DNA of 64,000 bases, from positions 45,828-109,827 of the forward strand of contig CAYTVR010000002.1 of NCBI GenBank assembly GCA_964441245.1, given 5' to 3'. The position numbers and the translations under genes are program-made. Source of the stretch: JALZUU01 sp964441245 (GTDB lineage Bacteria; Bacteroidota; Bacteroidia; Chitinophagales; Saprospiraceae). Below are positions 19,124-28,709 of this stretch, in pieces. The notes under the pieces are model-generated. The model was not told the DNA's origin. It made no database searches and saw nothing but the letters and a program-made list of their open reading frames with translations. The number at the start of each line of letters is the position of its first letter. Position 1 is the stretch's first letter.

Positions 19124-20197
19124 ATGAATAAAATTTGGCAACTTTTGTCTTTGATTTCTCTTCTTTTCTGTACTACGTCAAGTCTTATAGCACAAGATTT
19201 TGCAAAGAATAATTTTATTGAAAATTTATCTTCTCCGGTGATTGGGAATGGAGAAAGTTTGATGGACAATTTTCAAGGAAAATCAATCATTGAAATGCGA
19301 CTTTTGACAGATGTACATCAATTGAAAAAAAATATTAAGACGAATGACTATCAAGATGCCATATGTACTTTGGTTTTGGCTAATGGCCAAAAAATAGAAC
19401 AAGGAATTAAGGTTCGGGCAAGAGGAAAAACACGTCGAAGACTTTGTGAAATGCCTCCTTTAAAAATAAAATTTGATAAATCAGATTTAAAAGATGCTGG
19501 ATATGCTCCTTATAAAAGCTTAAAATTAGTTCCTCATTGTAATGATGAAAAAGATGCGGATCAATTTGTAATGAAAGAATATTTGGCTTACAAAATGTAT
19601 AATGAATTGAGTGAATATTCTCTAAGAGTACAATTGGTAAAAATCACTTATCAAGACATCAATGATCGAGCTTATTCAGAAGAACGTTTTGGTTTTTTAA
19701 TTGAAAGTGAAAAAGAATTCCGAGAACGATCTAAAGTCAAAGCGATTGATCGATTTGGATTCAAATATGCTGAATTTGAAAAACAAAAAGCAGAAGTTTT
19801 TTCTGTGTTTCAGTATATGATTGGTAATGCAGATTGGGAACTTTTAACTAAGCACAATCTAAAAATATTTCAAAAAGAAGGAATCGATAAATTAATTGTG
19901 GTGCCTTACGATTTTGACTTTAGTGGTTTGGTCAATAATGCTTATGCTTTGCCAAATCCTAATTATCATCAAAAATCAGTGCGCGATAGAATTTATATTG
20001 GAGGCGATACTCCCTTGTCGGAAGCAACCATCCAATTGTTTTTAAACAAAAAAAACAACTTTGAGCAACTCATTCATAACATGGAATCTTTAAACAAAAA
20101 ACATAAAAAAGAAGCACTTCGCTATTTAGGTGGTTTTTATCAATTGCTCCAAGAACCAGCAAAGAGAAAAGAAGCTTTTCAAACTCAAAAACGATAA
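19124..20197 (+). CDS. CotH-like secreted protein, tandem copy 1
   Basis: About 357 residues from the ATG at 19124, which opens a signal peptide ending SLIAQ; an in-frame ATG at 19079 adds 15 residues and spoils it. Shared blocks with the next two genes are RARGKTRRRLCEMPP, LKLVPHC, MKEYLAYKMYNELSE, VFQYMIGNADW with HNLK, and VPYDFDFSGLV. Their order matches CotH-type atypical kinases: nucleotide-pocket beta strand, helix, a catalytic loop Asp/Asn pair, then a metal-binding D-F-D motif. CotH kinases phosphorylate spore-coat or secreted proteins; kinase activity here is inference. Two cysteines are shared by all three copies. Confidence 0.65.
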   Translation: MNKIWQLLSLISLLFCTTSSLIAQDFAKNNFIENLSSPVIGNGESLMDNFQGKSIIEMRLLTDVHQLKKNIKTNDYQDAICTLVLANGQKIEQGIKVRARGKTRRRLCEMPPLKIKFDKSDLKDAGYAPYKSLKLVPHCNDEKDADQFVMKEYLAYKMYNELSEYSLRVQLVKITYQDINDRAYSEERFGFLIESEKEFRERSKVKAIDRFGFKYAEFEKQKAEVFSVFQYMIGNADWELLTKHNLKIFQKEGIDKLIVVPYDFDFSGLVNNAYALPNPNYHQKSVRDRIYIGGDTPLSEATIQLFLNKKNNFEQLIHNMESLNKKHKKEALRYLGGFYQLLQEPAKRKEAFQTQKR

Positions 20198-20405
20198 TAC
20201 TGTTTTCTTATTTTACACACATTGCGAACATTCCTATTCGTACATCTATCAATTTGTCGCTATGGCATCTTCTTTGAGCTTCAATAGATAGAAGTTTAAA
20301 GTCATGGAGTATTCTTTTATTTGAAAAAAAAAATTATACGAATACGCTATTCCAATTTTAAAATGGTTATTTTCACGTACAACAGACAAATCATTTTGTA
20401 CCAAA

Positions 20406-21497
20406 ATGAAAATAATCGACCTAAAAACGAACTATATGAGATTACTATGCCTACTATTTGGGCTAGGAATGAGTACGCCTATCTGGTCAAATCCATTTAT
20501 TTTTGATACGATTTTACCGCCTTCAGAGCCTATTTTTCAAGAAAGTTTCTTTGATCAATTGTATCAAGAAGACGAGATGGTCAAGGTGATGATTCACTTA
20601 GATTTACAAACCTTATTGAAAAATAGAAAAACCAATAATTCAGTTCCCGCCAAATTTTATTACCCCGATGAAAATGGAGAATTAGTTAAACGAAAGGCGA
20701 AAATAAAAGTAAGAGGAAAGACAAGACGAAAAAAATGTGACTTCCCGCCATTACAAGTTAAGTTCAAGAAAAAGAAACTTAAAAAAGATAGCTTGGCTCC
20801 GTTCAATCAATTGAAATTGGTGACCCACTGTTTTGATGATGAAGTTGGCGAGAAAAATATATTTAAAGAATATTTAGCTTATCGTTTATATAATATCCTT
20901 ACGGAAAAAAGCTTTAAAGTACAGTTGCTGAGCATCACTTACGTCGACAGTACTCAGGTGATAGAACCTTTTGAGCGATATGGTTTTTTTATTGAAACAA
21001 CGGATGACTTAAAAGAACGTTTAAATGTAAAAACGAAACAATCTTTTGCCTTTCCTCCAGGGGATTTGGATCAAGAAAATTATCTTCAACTTTCTGCATT
21101 TCAATATATGATTGGCAATACAGATTGGTACCTCAAATTTTTGCATAATATCAAACTAATGACGAGCAATGAAGATAGCATGCATAATTATTTAGTGCCG
21201 TATGATTTTGATTTTAGTGGATTGGTCAATGCACATTATGCGGTGCCTAATCCTAACTTAGGACAACAAAAAGTGGTAGACCGTTTTTTTCAAGGAGAGC
21301 ATCAAAATAATGAAGCCATGGAGGCAGCATTGGAAAGGATAAAAATGAAAAAGGAAGCTTGCAAAAAATACTGTGAGTCCTACAAATGGTTGAGCAAAAA
21401 AGATCGAAAGAAAGTTTGGAAGTATTTAAATTCGTTTTTTAAAACCATTGAAAATCGACAAAAGAAAGAGGAAATATTTTTTAGGTCAACTAAGTAA
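20406..21497 (+). CDS. CotH-like secreted protein, tandem copy 2
   Basis: A 363-residue paralogue of the gene before it. The start at 20406 or 20436 precedes a signal sequence ending IWSNP. It retains VRGKTRRKKCDFPP, LKLVTHC, FKEYLAYRLYNILTE, AFQYMIGNTDW with HNIK, and VPYDFDFSGLV, so both putative catalytic blocks are intact. It has a lysine-rich stretch (KFKKKKLKKD) after the first block. It lies 208 bases after copy 1 and 57 before copy 3; copies 2 and 3 may be one transcript. Confidence 0.65.
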   Translation: MKIIDLKTNYMRLLCLLFGLGMSTPIWSNPFIFDTILPPSEPIFQESFFDQLYQEDEMVKVMIHLDLQTLLKNRKTNNSVPAKFYYPDENGELVKRKAKIKVRGKTRRKKCDFPPLQVKFKKKKLKKDSLAPFNQLKLVTHCFDDEVGEKNIFKEYLAYRLYNILTEKSFKVQLLSITYVDSTQVIEPFERYGFFIETTDDLKERLNVKTKQSFAFPPGDLDQENYLQLSAFQYMIGNTDWYLKFLHNIKLMTSNEDSMHNYLVPYDFDFSGLVNAHYAVPNPNLGQQKVVDRFFQGEHQNNEAMEAALERIKMKKEACKKYCESYKWLSKKDRKKVWKYLNSFFKTIENRQKKEEIFFRSTK

Positions 21498-21554
21498 GGA
21501 TGGAAGAATAACTTAACCATCTCATTTTTTTCATCCGTACTAAATAATAAGAAA

Positions 21555-22673
21555 ATGAAAATCACTCCGTCGTGTAAGCAATTTTTGTTTTTGTTGAAAA
21601 AAAATGTGTGGCTAGTTTCTCTCATTAGCTTCGCATGGACTAACACTATAATGGCCCAAGAAGAGTTGAAAACTTCTGACCTGGTAAAAGTGGATAGTGT
21701 ATTAGTTGACTCATTTGAGTTTAGTATTTTTGATAAAATGTATCAGGACACCATCCTGAATTTAGAATTGAAAACGGACTTGAATCAATTCTTAATAAAC
21801 AAAGCAAAGGATGATTATCAACCAGCTGTCCTTTCATTTTTGGATAAGGATAGTATCGCTTATGAGCTGAAGCTAAAAATAAAACCCAGAGGAAGATCTC
21901 GTAAACAGTTTTGTGATTTTCCACCAGTCAAATTGAAATTTTCAAAAGAGACCTTAAAATCCAATAATTTACAAGAACACAATGACATTAAATTGGTCAC
22001 CCATTGTAAAGATGAAATGGCTTTTCGACAAGTCGTGCTCAAAGAGTATTTGGTCTACAAAGCGCTCAATATTTTAAGCGAGTATAGTTTGAAAGTGCAA
22101 CTGGTTAAAATACAATATATAAATACGGGAAGAAAGAATAGAAAGATGGAGCAGTATGGTTTATTGATCGAAGATGAAAATCAAATGGCTGCTCGATTCC
22201 AAGGAAAAATCTTAGATCAACGAGGACTCAAAGCAGAATATATTGCGCCCGAGCAACTTACCTTTATCGCGATGTTTCAGTACATGATTGGCAATACGGA
22301 TTGGATTATTGAAAAACATCACAACCTTAAATTTGTCAAACAACAAGGCGCTCCTTATCTTCAACTGATTCCATATGATTTTGATATTTGTGGCTTAGTC
22401 GATGCAGCTTATGCGATACCTGCTGTTGATTTACCGATCAGCAATGTTCGAGAAAGACTTTTTCAAGGAAAGTGTGTAACGGATGCAGAATTCGAAAATT
22501 GTCTGAATATTTTTCGAGAACACAAAGAAGAGATTTTTGAACTCTTTAAAAATTTTGATACCCTAAGCAGAAGTAACCGCAAATCCATGCTCAAGTATCT
22601 AAAAGAATTTTACGAAGAGATTGAAAAACCATCTTTCCTCCAAGAGAAAATCAAAAAATATTGTCAGGAGTGA
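21555..22673 (+). CDS. CotH-like secreted protein, tandem copy 3
   Basis: A 372-residue paralogue with a signal peptide ending TIMAQ. It shares KPRGRSRKQFCDFPP, IKLVTHC, LKEYLVYKALNILSE, MFQYMIGNTDW with HHNLK, and a variant metal block PYDFDICGLV in which Ser of the other copies is Cys. It is the most diverged of the three, yet the acidic residues of the putative active site remain. The stop codon is followed at once by a long word-built inverted repeat shared with the convergent rarA. Confidence 0.65.
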   Translation: MKITPSCKQFLFLLKKNVWLVSLISFAWTNTIMAQEELKTSDLVKVDSVLVDSFEFSIFDKMYQDTILNLELKTDLNQFLINKAKDDYQPAVLSFLDKDSIAYELKLKIKPRGRSRKQFCDFPPVKLKFSKETLKSNNLQEHNDIKLVTHCKDEMAFRQVVLKEYLVYKALNILSEYSLKVQLVKIQYINTGRKNRKMEQYGLLIEDENQMAARFQGKILDQRGLKAEYIAPEQLTFIAMFQYMIGNTDWIIEKHHNLKFVKQQGAPYLQLIPYDFDICGLVDAAYAIPAVDLPISNVRERLFQGKCVTDAEFENCLNIFREHKEEIFELFKNFDTLSRSNRKSMLKYLKEFYEEIEKPSFLQEKIKKYCQE

Positions 22674-22676
22674 AGT

Positions 22677-22850
22677 AATTGAATGCGTGGATGATTGAAT
22701 GCGTGAATAATTGAATTTTGAATGCCCTTCTAAAGGTGGGGACGTGAAGATGAGCTAGCTGCTAGGGATTTTTCTTAGAAAATGACTTGTCAAATCCAAC
22801 TCGTTTTACACGATATAGGGCCATTCAATTATTCAACCATTCAATAATTA
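22677..22850. repeat. Intergenic inverted repeat, TTGAATG family, copy B
   Basis: The left arm contains ATTGAATGCGTGAATAATTG then TTGAATGCCCTTCTAAAG. The right arm contains TATAGGGCCATTCAATTATT then CAACCATTCAATAATTA. The arms are imperfect reverse complements about 100 bases apart, and the centre is longer than in copies A and C. The right end overlaps the last codons and stop of rarA, so the repeat supplies the end of that protein. Confidence 0.75.
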
Positions 22851-24112
22851 TACCTCCCTTTCCATTTCGATTTTAGATTTTCTCTTACTTTATTTTCAGC
22901 TGGATTCTTACCCGGATCATAGAAGATGGTTTTTGAAATTTCATCAGGTAAAAATTCTTGGTCTACAAAATTCCCGACATGATTATGAGCATATTGATAT
23001 CCTTTGCCATAATTCAAATTTTTCATCAATTTGGTTGGCGCATTCCTAATGTGGAGAGGAACGGAAAGATTACCCGTTTGTTGAACCAAAGCCATCGCTT
23101 TATCAATGGCCAAATAAGAAGCATTGCTCTTAGGAGAAGTAGCCAAGTAAACAGCCGCTTGTGACAACAAAATACGAGCCTCTGGCAGACCAATGGCTTG
23201 AATGGCTTGAAAGCAAGTAGTGGCCATCAACAAAGCATTGGGATTGGCCATTCCGATATCTTCAGATGCAGAGATCATCAGTCGTCGAGCAATAAATTTA
23301 ATATCTTCACCGCCTTCCAACATTCGCGCCAGCCAATAGACCGCCGCATTAGGATCACTTCCTCGAATGGATTTGATTAAGGCAGAGGCAATGTCATAAT
23401 GTTGCTCGCCGCTTTTATCGTAGATGGCGATGTTTTGCTGAATCAACTCTTTAACCAAATCATTGGTCACTATCAATTTGTTCTCGATAGGAACATTAGA
23501 AATCAATTCTAAAATGTTGTACAATTTTCGGGCATCACCACCAGAATATTGCAATAAGGCATCATACTCTTTTATTTCGATCGCTTTTTTATTGAGGTAT
23601 TCATCTTTGATCAAAGCTTGATTGACGAGGTGAATGAGTTCGGCTTTTTCATGATGTTTTAAAATATAAACTTGTGCCCGAGAGAGTAGGGCAGAGATGA
23701 CCTCAAACGAAGGATTCTCTGTTGTTGCGCCAATCAAAGTAACCACTCCTTTTTCTACCGCTCCCAGTAAAGAATCTTGTTGTGATTTACTGAACCGATG
23801 AATCTCATCAATAAACAAAATCGGATTTGGCTGATCAAAAAACTGTTGTCGCTTCGCTTTGTCAATGGTTTCTCGAATATCTTTTACTCCAGAGTTGATC
23901 GCACTCAAGGTGAAAAAAGGTCGCTTTAATTGTGCTGCAATGATACTCGCCAAAGTCGTCTTTCCAACACCTGGAGGTCCCCACAAAATAAAGGAAGGAA
24001 TATTACCGGTTTCGATCGCTTGTCGCAATACCGCTCCTTCACCAACTAGATGCTTTTGTCCAATATAATCGTCCAAATTAGTCGGACGCAATCGTTCTGC
24101 TAATGGTCTCAT
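22841..24112 (-). CDS. rarA: Replication-associated recombination protein A (AAA+)
   Basis: A 423-residue clamp-loader-like AAA+ ATPase. It opens with MRPLAERLRPTNLDDYIGQ, has Walker A GPPGVGKT, Walker B ILFIDEIHRF, sensor GATTENPSF, and the C-terminal MgsA/RarA region (IKSIRGSDPNAAVYWLARML). RarA (MgsA, Mgs1/WRNIP1 family) acts at stalled replication forks. Length and motifs are standard. It ends on copy B of the intergenic repeat family, which encodes its last few residues (RYNY). Confidence 0.96.
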   Translation of the reverse strand: MRPLAERLRPTNLDDYIGQKHLVGEGAVLRQAIETGNIPSFILWGPPGVGKTTLASIIAAQLKRPFFTLSAINSGVKDIRETIDKAKRQQFFDQPNPILFIDEIHRFSKSQQDSLLGAVEKGVVTLIGATTENPSFEVISALLSRAQVYILKHHEKAELIHLVNQALIKDEYLNKKAIEIKEYDALLQYSGGDARKLYNILELISNVPIENKLIVTNDLVKELIQQNIAIYDKSGEQHYDIASALIKSIRGSDPNAAVYWLARMLEGGEDIKFIARRLMISASEDIGMANPNALLMATTCFQAIQAIGLPEARILLSQAAVYLATSPKSNASYLAIDKAMALVQQTGNLSVPLHIRNAPTKLMKNLNYGKGYQYAHNHVGNFVDQEFLPDEISKTIFYDPGKNPAENKVRENLKSKWKGRYNY

Positions 24113-24320
24113 AAAACAAAATTAATGATTTATTTGAATTTAGTCCTTAAGTACGATCAATATATAAGGACCTCATTAAATTTCTATTTTTTTGTAAAAA
24201 AAGAATCCACTAGAAAAAAAGTAAAAAAAATCCCAACGCACCCAACCCTTTCCAATTTCTTACCGTGTATGTTGTTGAAAAGCATATGCAAAACCAATTC
24301 ATTCAATAAAAAATCATAAA

Positions 24321-27300
24321 ATGAAAAGCTTTATACTCCTCCTTTCCTGCTGTATTACCTGCTTTACGCTAACTGCACAAGTTGCGGTAACTATACAAGG
24401 CAATGTCTCATATCTTCTTGGAGAAGGAGTCGCCAACGTACAAATCAATATTTACAATGAAACCGATCCCTTTTTTACTTATGCCAATACGGTCTATACG
24501 GATGAAAGTGGCTATTATTCAGATGTCATAGAAGACGCGCCAATTGAAGGCATATTCACCATAGAAATGATAGATTGTGATGATAGTTCGGAAATAGCTC
24601 ATAGAGGATGGTTTGGAGATAGCACGGATATCGTTCAAAATTTTATTTTCTGTGAAGAACCTAACAATTTTTGCTTTGCGCAAATTTGGGGTGACAGTTT
24701 GAATGTTGATTGTGATTCTATCATCAGCTTATATGCAGCAGCAGAAGGAGTCCCTCCATTGTCTTTTGTTTGGAGCAATGGAAGTACGGAATCTGAAATC
24801 TGGGTGACTGAGTCAGGTTGCTATGGATTGACTGTTACTGATGCTATTGGATGTGTCAGAGAAGATGATAAATGTGTAGAGTTTTTGGATAATTGTTGTT
24901 CCACAACGATCATTCAAAATGACTTAGGAAATGTCCTAGAAGCTATCGTTTCTGGAACAGCACCCTTTACTTATGAATGGTCTACAGGAAGTACTGAAGG
25001 TGCAATTGTTGCGGACGAAACTGGAAATTATTGTGTCACAACCACAGATGCTGAAGGCTGCGTTTCAAATAGTTGTTATTTTATTTTTATTTCTAATCCT
25101 ACAGATAGTTGTTCCGTTGAACTGATCAATTCTGATTCTTCTTTTTGTCTTTTTGCAGTACCTACTGGAGTCGCTCCTTTTACCTATGACTGGGAGTGGG
25201 AAACAAACAATAATAGTCCTTACTACTGTGCTGGTTTTTATGGAACTCATTGTGTCACTATAACAGATGCAAACGGATGTATCGCAGATGCCTGTTATGA
25301 TTTTCCATTCGATTGGTGTGCGGTTGATATTTGTGAAGTGGAAGAGAGTGATGAGATAGAACTACATGCCCTTCCGATAGGAAATGCGCCATTTGTTTTT
25401 GAATGGAATACTGGTGAAACGGAAGAGATCATTACACCAACTGAAGCTGGAAATTATTGTGTGACGATGACCGATGCTACGGGTTGCGAATCATCGAATT
25501 GTTATTACTATAATCAAGGAAGTATCGATTCTTGTATTGTGGAATTGATCTGGCATGAAAGTGTAGGATGTCTTCAAGTTTATGCGGAAGGTGTTGCACC
25601 ATTTATTTATATATGGAATATAGAAGGTTGTGGAGATTCAAATATTAACTGTCCAAATATTTCTGGAAATTATTGTGTGACCGTAATTGATGCTACAGGA
25701 TGTGAAGCAGTAGCTTGTTATGAAGTAGATTTAGATTGTGGTGTTCAAGTTTATGAACCAGCTATAAATCCGGGCGTCTTGGAAGCTTATCCAACGGGTG
25801 CGGAACCGTTTACCTATGATTGGGATACAGGAGATACGACGTCTGAAATCATACCAAATGGAGAAGGAACTTATTGTGTGACTTTGACGGATGCAACAGG
25901 TTGTGTTTCTACTGATTGTTTTGACTATTGGCTGAATCCAGTTGACACCATTTGTTACACTTATCTGAATGAAATTGAAGGAGGTACTTGCTTAGAAGCA
26001 GTTCCAACAGGAATAGCGCCCTTTACCTACCTTTGGAGTGATGGATCAACAAATTCTATCTTATGTGGGGCTGACATTTTAGAAGTATATTGTGTAACCG
26101 TAACAGATGCAGAAGGCTGTGTAGGAGAGGCTTGTGGTTTTATTGAAAATCCAAATTTCTGTACTGCTCAAATTGATTCTTTGCTTATTTTATGGACAGG
26201 AGAAACTGGACTATTTGCTTATGCGGATGGAGTAGCACCTTTCCATTATGAATGGAATACTGGATCTGAAGAAAATATGATTATTCCGACAGAAGCAGGT
26301 GAATATTGCGTGACGGTAACAGATGGATTTGATTGTGTTGCTACAGACTGTTTTTACTTTTCTGGTCAACAACTAGTTGATACTTGCTATACCACTTTGA
26401 GTCTATTGGAATTAGGGAACTGTTTACAAGCTGATACTTACGGAAATGCTCCTTTTACTTACGAATGGAGTGATGGATCGACTGAAGGATTTTTATGTTC
26501 TTTTGAAATTAGTGGCGAGTTTTGTGTAACCGTGACAGACGCAACAGGTTGTGTAAGTGAAGCGTGTGGTTATATCAACAATCCAAATTGCTCTACTTAT
26601 ATTGATTCTACTAATACCTCAGGAGGTCAGATTCAGCTGAACGCAAACACGGATGGGACTGCTCCTTTTACTTACGAATGGAGTACAGGGTCAACGGAGT
26701 ATGCTGTGATTCCTGAGGAAGCAGGTTTTTATTGTGTGACTGTTACGGATGCAGAAGATTGTGTATCTATCAGTTGTTACCAATTTTGGGATCATGAATG
26801 TTATACAAATCTTGTTGAATTTGAAGGAGGTTATTGCTTACAAGCTATTACTATAAATGGAAATGCTCCCTTTACTTACGAATGGAGTGATGGATCTACA
26901 GATCCTTCCATATGTGCTACAGGTACAGGTGGCGAAATCTGTGTAACAGTAACGGATGCGACAGGTTGTGTGAGTAATGCCTGCGGTTTCTTAAATAATC
27001 CAAATTGCTTTACTTACATCGATTCTACGAATACCTCAAGTGGAAATATTCAGCTTAGCGCAAATACAAGTGGTGTGGCTCCTTTTACTTACGAATGGAA
27101 TACAGGGTCAACGGAGTATGCTGTGATTCCTGAGGAAGCAGGTTTTTATTGTGTGACTGTTACGGATGCAGAAGATTGTGTATCTACCAGTTGTTTTTAC
27201 TATACGATTTCTTGTGATGAATTCTTTTCTCTCTCCATTCAAATGAGTGAGGATAATTGTCTGATTGCAGTCGCAACGGGAGAAGGGCCTTTTACTTATA

Positions 27301-28370
27301 ACTGGATTTTTAATGGATTAGAAGGGCCAACGATATGTCCAGATATCAATGCGAGTTATTGTGTAGAGGTAAGCAATGGGAATGATTGTGTTTTGACCGA
27401 ATGTTTCCATGTGGATTATTTGACGGAGTATGGTTATGTCGCTGGAAATATTTTTACAGACTCGATTACACCGCCTGTATTATCTGGTTTGGTTTATCTA
27501 ATCGCTTATGATAGTATTGCAGGAACTTTAACAGAAGTAAGTACGGCTCATATTATGAATGAAGGCCCTGGTTTTAATTCTTATTTCTTTCAGGGAGTTC
27601 CGGCTGGTAATTATTTAGTCAAAGTAGCTCTAGATGAAAATTCTGATGACTATGAAGATTACTTACCGACTTATTATGGAGATGTATTGTTTTGGGATGA
27701 GGCTCATTTTGTAGGAGTGCCTTACGATTTCTTCACGGCCGATATCCATATGGTTGCGGGTGAAAATTCTGGAGGACCTGGTTTTATCGGAGGCTTGGTA
27801 ATCGAAGGAGCTAATTTTACAGGTTTTGCAGACACAAGAGATGAAGACGGAGATCCGATAGCCAATGTTGAAATCATCTTGTTAGATGAATCAGGCAATC
27901 CTGTAGCTTATACTTATACCAATGAAGATGGCGAATATGAATTTGATAACCTAGCTTGGGGAACCTATCAAGTAGTGGTGGAGATTCTAGGCTTTGAACA
28001 AGCGATTTTTGAAATAACGATTGGACCCAATGATCCGGTAGTGAACAATATCATTTTTGAAGTAGATGAGGACAGTGTCTCTTCTGTTTCCACCGCCATA
28101 GAAGACATCTTAGTAGTCAATCAATTTAGTATCTATCCAAATCCAACGAATGGTGAATTGACCATTGAGATGGAAATGAAAGCGAACGTTGAAGTCTTCA
28201 TCAGTTTAATGTCTGTGGACGGAAGAAAAGTTTTAGAAACCTTTAGAACGGTTGATTATGGAATGAATCGAGTGGCACTAGACTTAAGTAAATTTACAAA
28301 TGGAGTGTATTTCCTCAACATTGTAAATGGACAAGATATTATTTCACGCAAAGTGATTAAGCAGAATTAG
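24321..28370 (+). CDS. Giant cysteine-rich SprB-like repeat protein with T9SS domain
   Basis: A 1349-residue secreted protein. The signal peptide ends LTAQ, followed by a carboxypeptidase-regulatory-like domain (about 25-100). Then come 13 units of about 70 residues built on G-x-APFTYEWS-x-GST...YCVTVTDA-x-GCV with several cysteines each, a second SdrD-B/Cna-B-like domain (about 1165-1250, VEIILLDESGNPVAYTY), and a T9SS type A domain (FSIYPNPTNGELTIE). It is probably a cell-surface adhesin or matrix protein stabilised by disulfides. Units 10 and 12 carry a 108-base block with a single mismatch. The ECF sigma operon follows 340 bases downstream. Confidence 0.88.
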   Translation: MKSFILLLSCCITCFTLTAQVAVTIQGNVSYLLGEGVANVQINIYNETDPFFTYANTVYTDESGYYSDVIEDAPIEGIFTIEMIDCDDSSEIAHRGWFGDSTDIVQNFIFCEEPNNFCFAQIWGDSLNVDCDSIISLYAAAEGVPPLSFVWSNGSTESEIWVTESGCYGLTVTDAIGCVREDDKCVEFLDNCCSTTIIQNDLGNVLEAIVSGTAPFTYEWSTGSTEGAIVADETGNYCVTTTDAEGCVSNSCYFIFISNPTDSCSVELINSDSSFCLFAVPTGVAPFTYDWEWETNNNSPYYCAGFYGTHCVTITDANGCIADACYDFPFDWCAVDICEVEESDEIELHALPIGNAPFVFEWNTGETEEIITPTEAGNYCVTMTDATGCESSNCYYYNQGSIDSCIVELIWHESVGCLQVYAEGVAPFIYIWNIEGCGDSNINCPNISGNYCVTVIDATGCEAVACYEVDLDCGVQVYEPAINPGVLEAYPTGAEPFTYDWDTGDTTSEIIPNGEGTYCVTLTDATGCVSTDCFDYWLNPVDTICYTYLNEIEGGTCLEAVPTGIAPFTYLWSDGSTNSILCGADILEVYCVTVTDAEGCVGEACGFIENPNFCTAQIDSLLILWTGETGLFAYADGVAPFHYEWNTGSEENMIIPTEAGEYCVTVTDGFDCVATDCFYFSGQQLVDTCYTTLSLLELGNCLQADTYGNAPFTYEWSDGSTEGFLCSFEISGEFCVTVTDATGCVSEACGYINNPNCSTYIDSTNTSGGQIQLNANTDGTAPFTYEWSTGSTEYAVIPEEAGFYCVTVTDAEDCVSISCYQFWDHECYTNLVEFEGGYCLQAITINGNAPFTYEWSDGSTDPSICATGTGGEICVTVTDATGCVSNACGFLNNPNCFTYIDSTNTSSGNIQLSANTSGVAPFTYEWNTGSTEYAVIPEEAGFYCVTVTDAEDCVSTSCFYYTISCDEFFSLSIQMSEDNCLIAVATGEGPFTYNWIFNGLEGPTICPDINASYCVEVSNGNDCVLTECFHVDYLTEYGYVAGNIFTDSITPPVLSGLVYLIAYDSIAGTLTEVSTAHIMNEGPGFNSYFFQGVPAGNYLVKVALDENSDDYEDYLPTYYGDVLFWDEAHFVGVPYDFFTADIHMVAGENSGGPGFIGGLVIEGANFTGFADTRDEDGDPIANVEIILLDESGNPVAYTYTNEDGEYEFDNLAWGTYQVVVEILGFEQAIFEITIGPNDPVVNNIIFEVDEDSVSSVSTAIEDILVVNQFSIYPNPTNGELTIEMEMKANVEVFISLMSVDGRKVLETFRTVDYGMNRVALDLSKFTNGVYFLNIVNGQDIISRKVIKQN
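26661..26768. repeat. 108-bp intragenic direct repeat, copy 1
   Basis: Identical to 27078-27185 except one base (GAGTACAGG here, GAATACAGG there). The offset is 417 bases, an in-frame 139 codons or two repeat units. Flanks diverge much more. Confidence 0.93.
27078..27185. repeat. 108-bp intragenic direct repeat, copy 2
   Basis: Second copy of the block at 26661-26768, with one mismatch. Similar but less exact matches extend upstream (fragments such as AATAATCCAAATTGC and TTGATTCTAC). Confidence 0.93.
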
Positions 28371-28377
28371 TGTTAGA

Positions 28378-28439
28378 GTGTTCAGGTGTTCGAGTTTTTG
28401 ATTCTTCAACGTCCTAAGTATCTAGAACACTTGAACACC
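28378..28439. repeat. Inverted repeat of GTGTTC words
   Basis: GTGTTCAGGTGTTCGAG (28378-28394) pairs with CTAGAACACTTGAACAC (from 28422), matching at 15 of 17 positions. Each arm is two tandem copies of GTGTTC. It lies five bases after the stop codon of the giant repeat gene and has the same design as the TTGAATG family with a different word. Confidence 0.8.
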
Positions 28440-28558
28440 ATAATACTATAATAAGAAAAAGCTATGACTATTAAAATTAAGAAACGGGACGTCATTTTAG
28501 GTAAGTTGAAAATTTTCAAAACGTTTCTTAAACCCTTATTTTGAGTAACACGTAAAAA

Positions 28559-28584
28559 GTACCCGGTGATTCGTCACTGGGTAC
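28559..28584 (-). terminator. Hairpin with UUCG loop, oriented as minus-strand terminator
   Basis: GTACCCGGTGA and TCACTGGGTAC pair over 11 positions (one wobble on the plus strand) around TTCG. A run of five A precedes it, so only minus-strand RNA would end in a U-run. No minus-strand gene is annotated upstream. Confidence 0.5.
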
Positions 28585-28709
28585 TGTAAGGGAATAAAAC
28601 TGATCCAAGTAAAATCTTTTGTATTTTTCTTTACGAAAAAGGTCAAATACGGATAATTAGATTTATAATTGTTATAGCAGAATACTAGACCAACAACTTT
28701 AAACATTAA

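Larger units (their letters stand above)
28371..28709. other. Intergenic region between repeat protein and sigma gene
   Basis: The 339-base gap has no ORF. It contains the word-built inverted repeat at 28378-28439 and a UUCG-loop hairpin at 28559-28584 whose A-run would act as a T-run on the minus strand. No promoter matching the housekeeping consensus is visible upstream of the sigma gene, which could mean self-regulation by a different sigma; that is inference. Confidence 0.45.
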
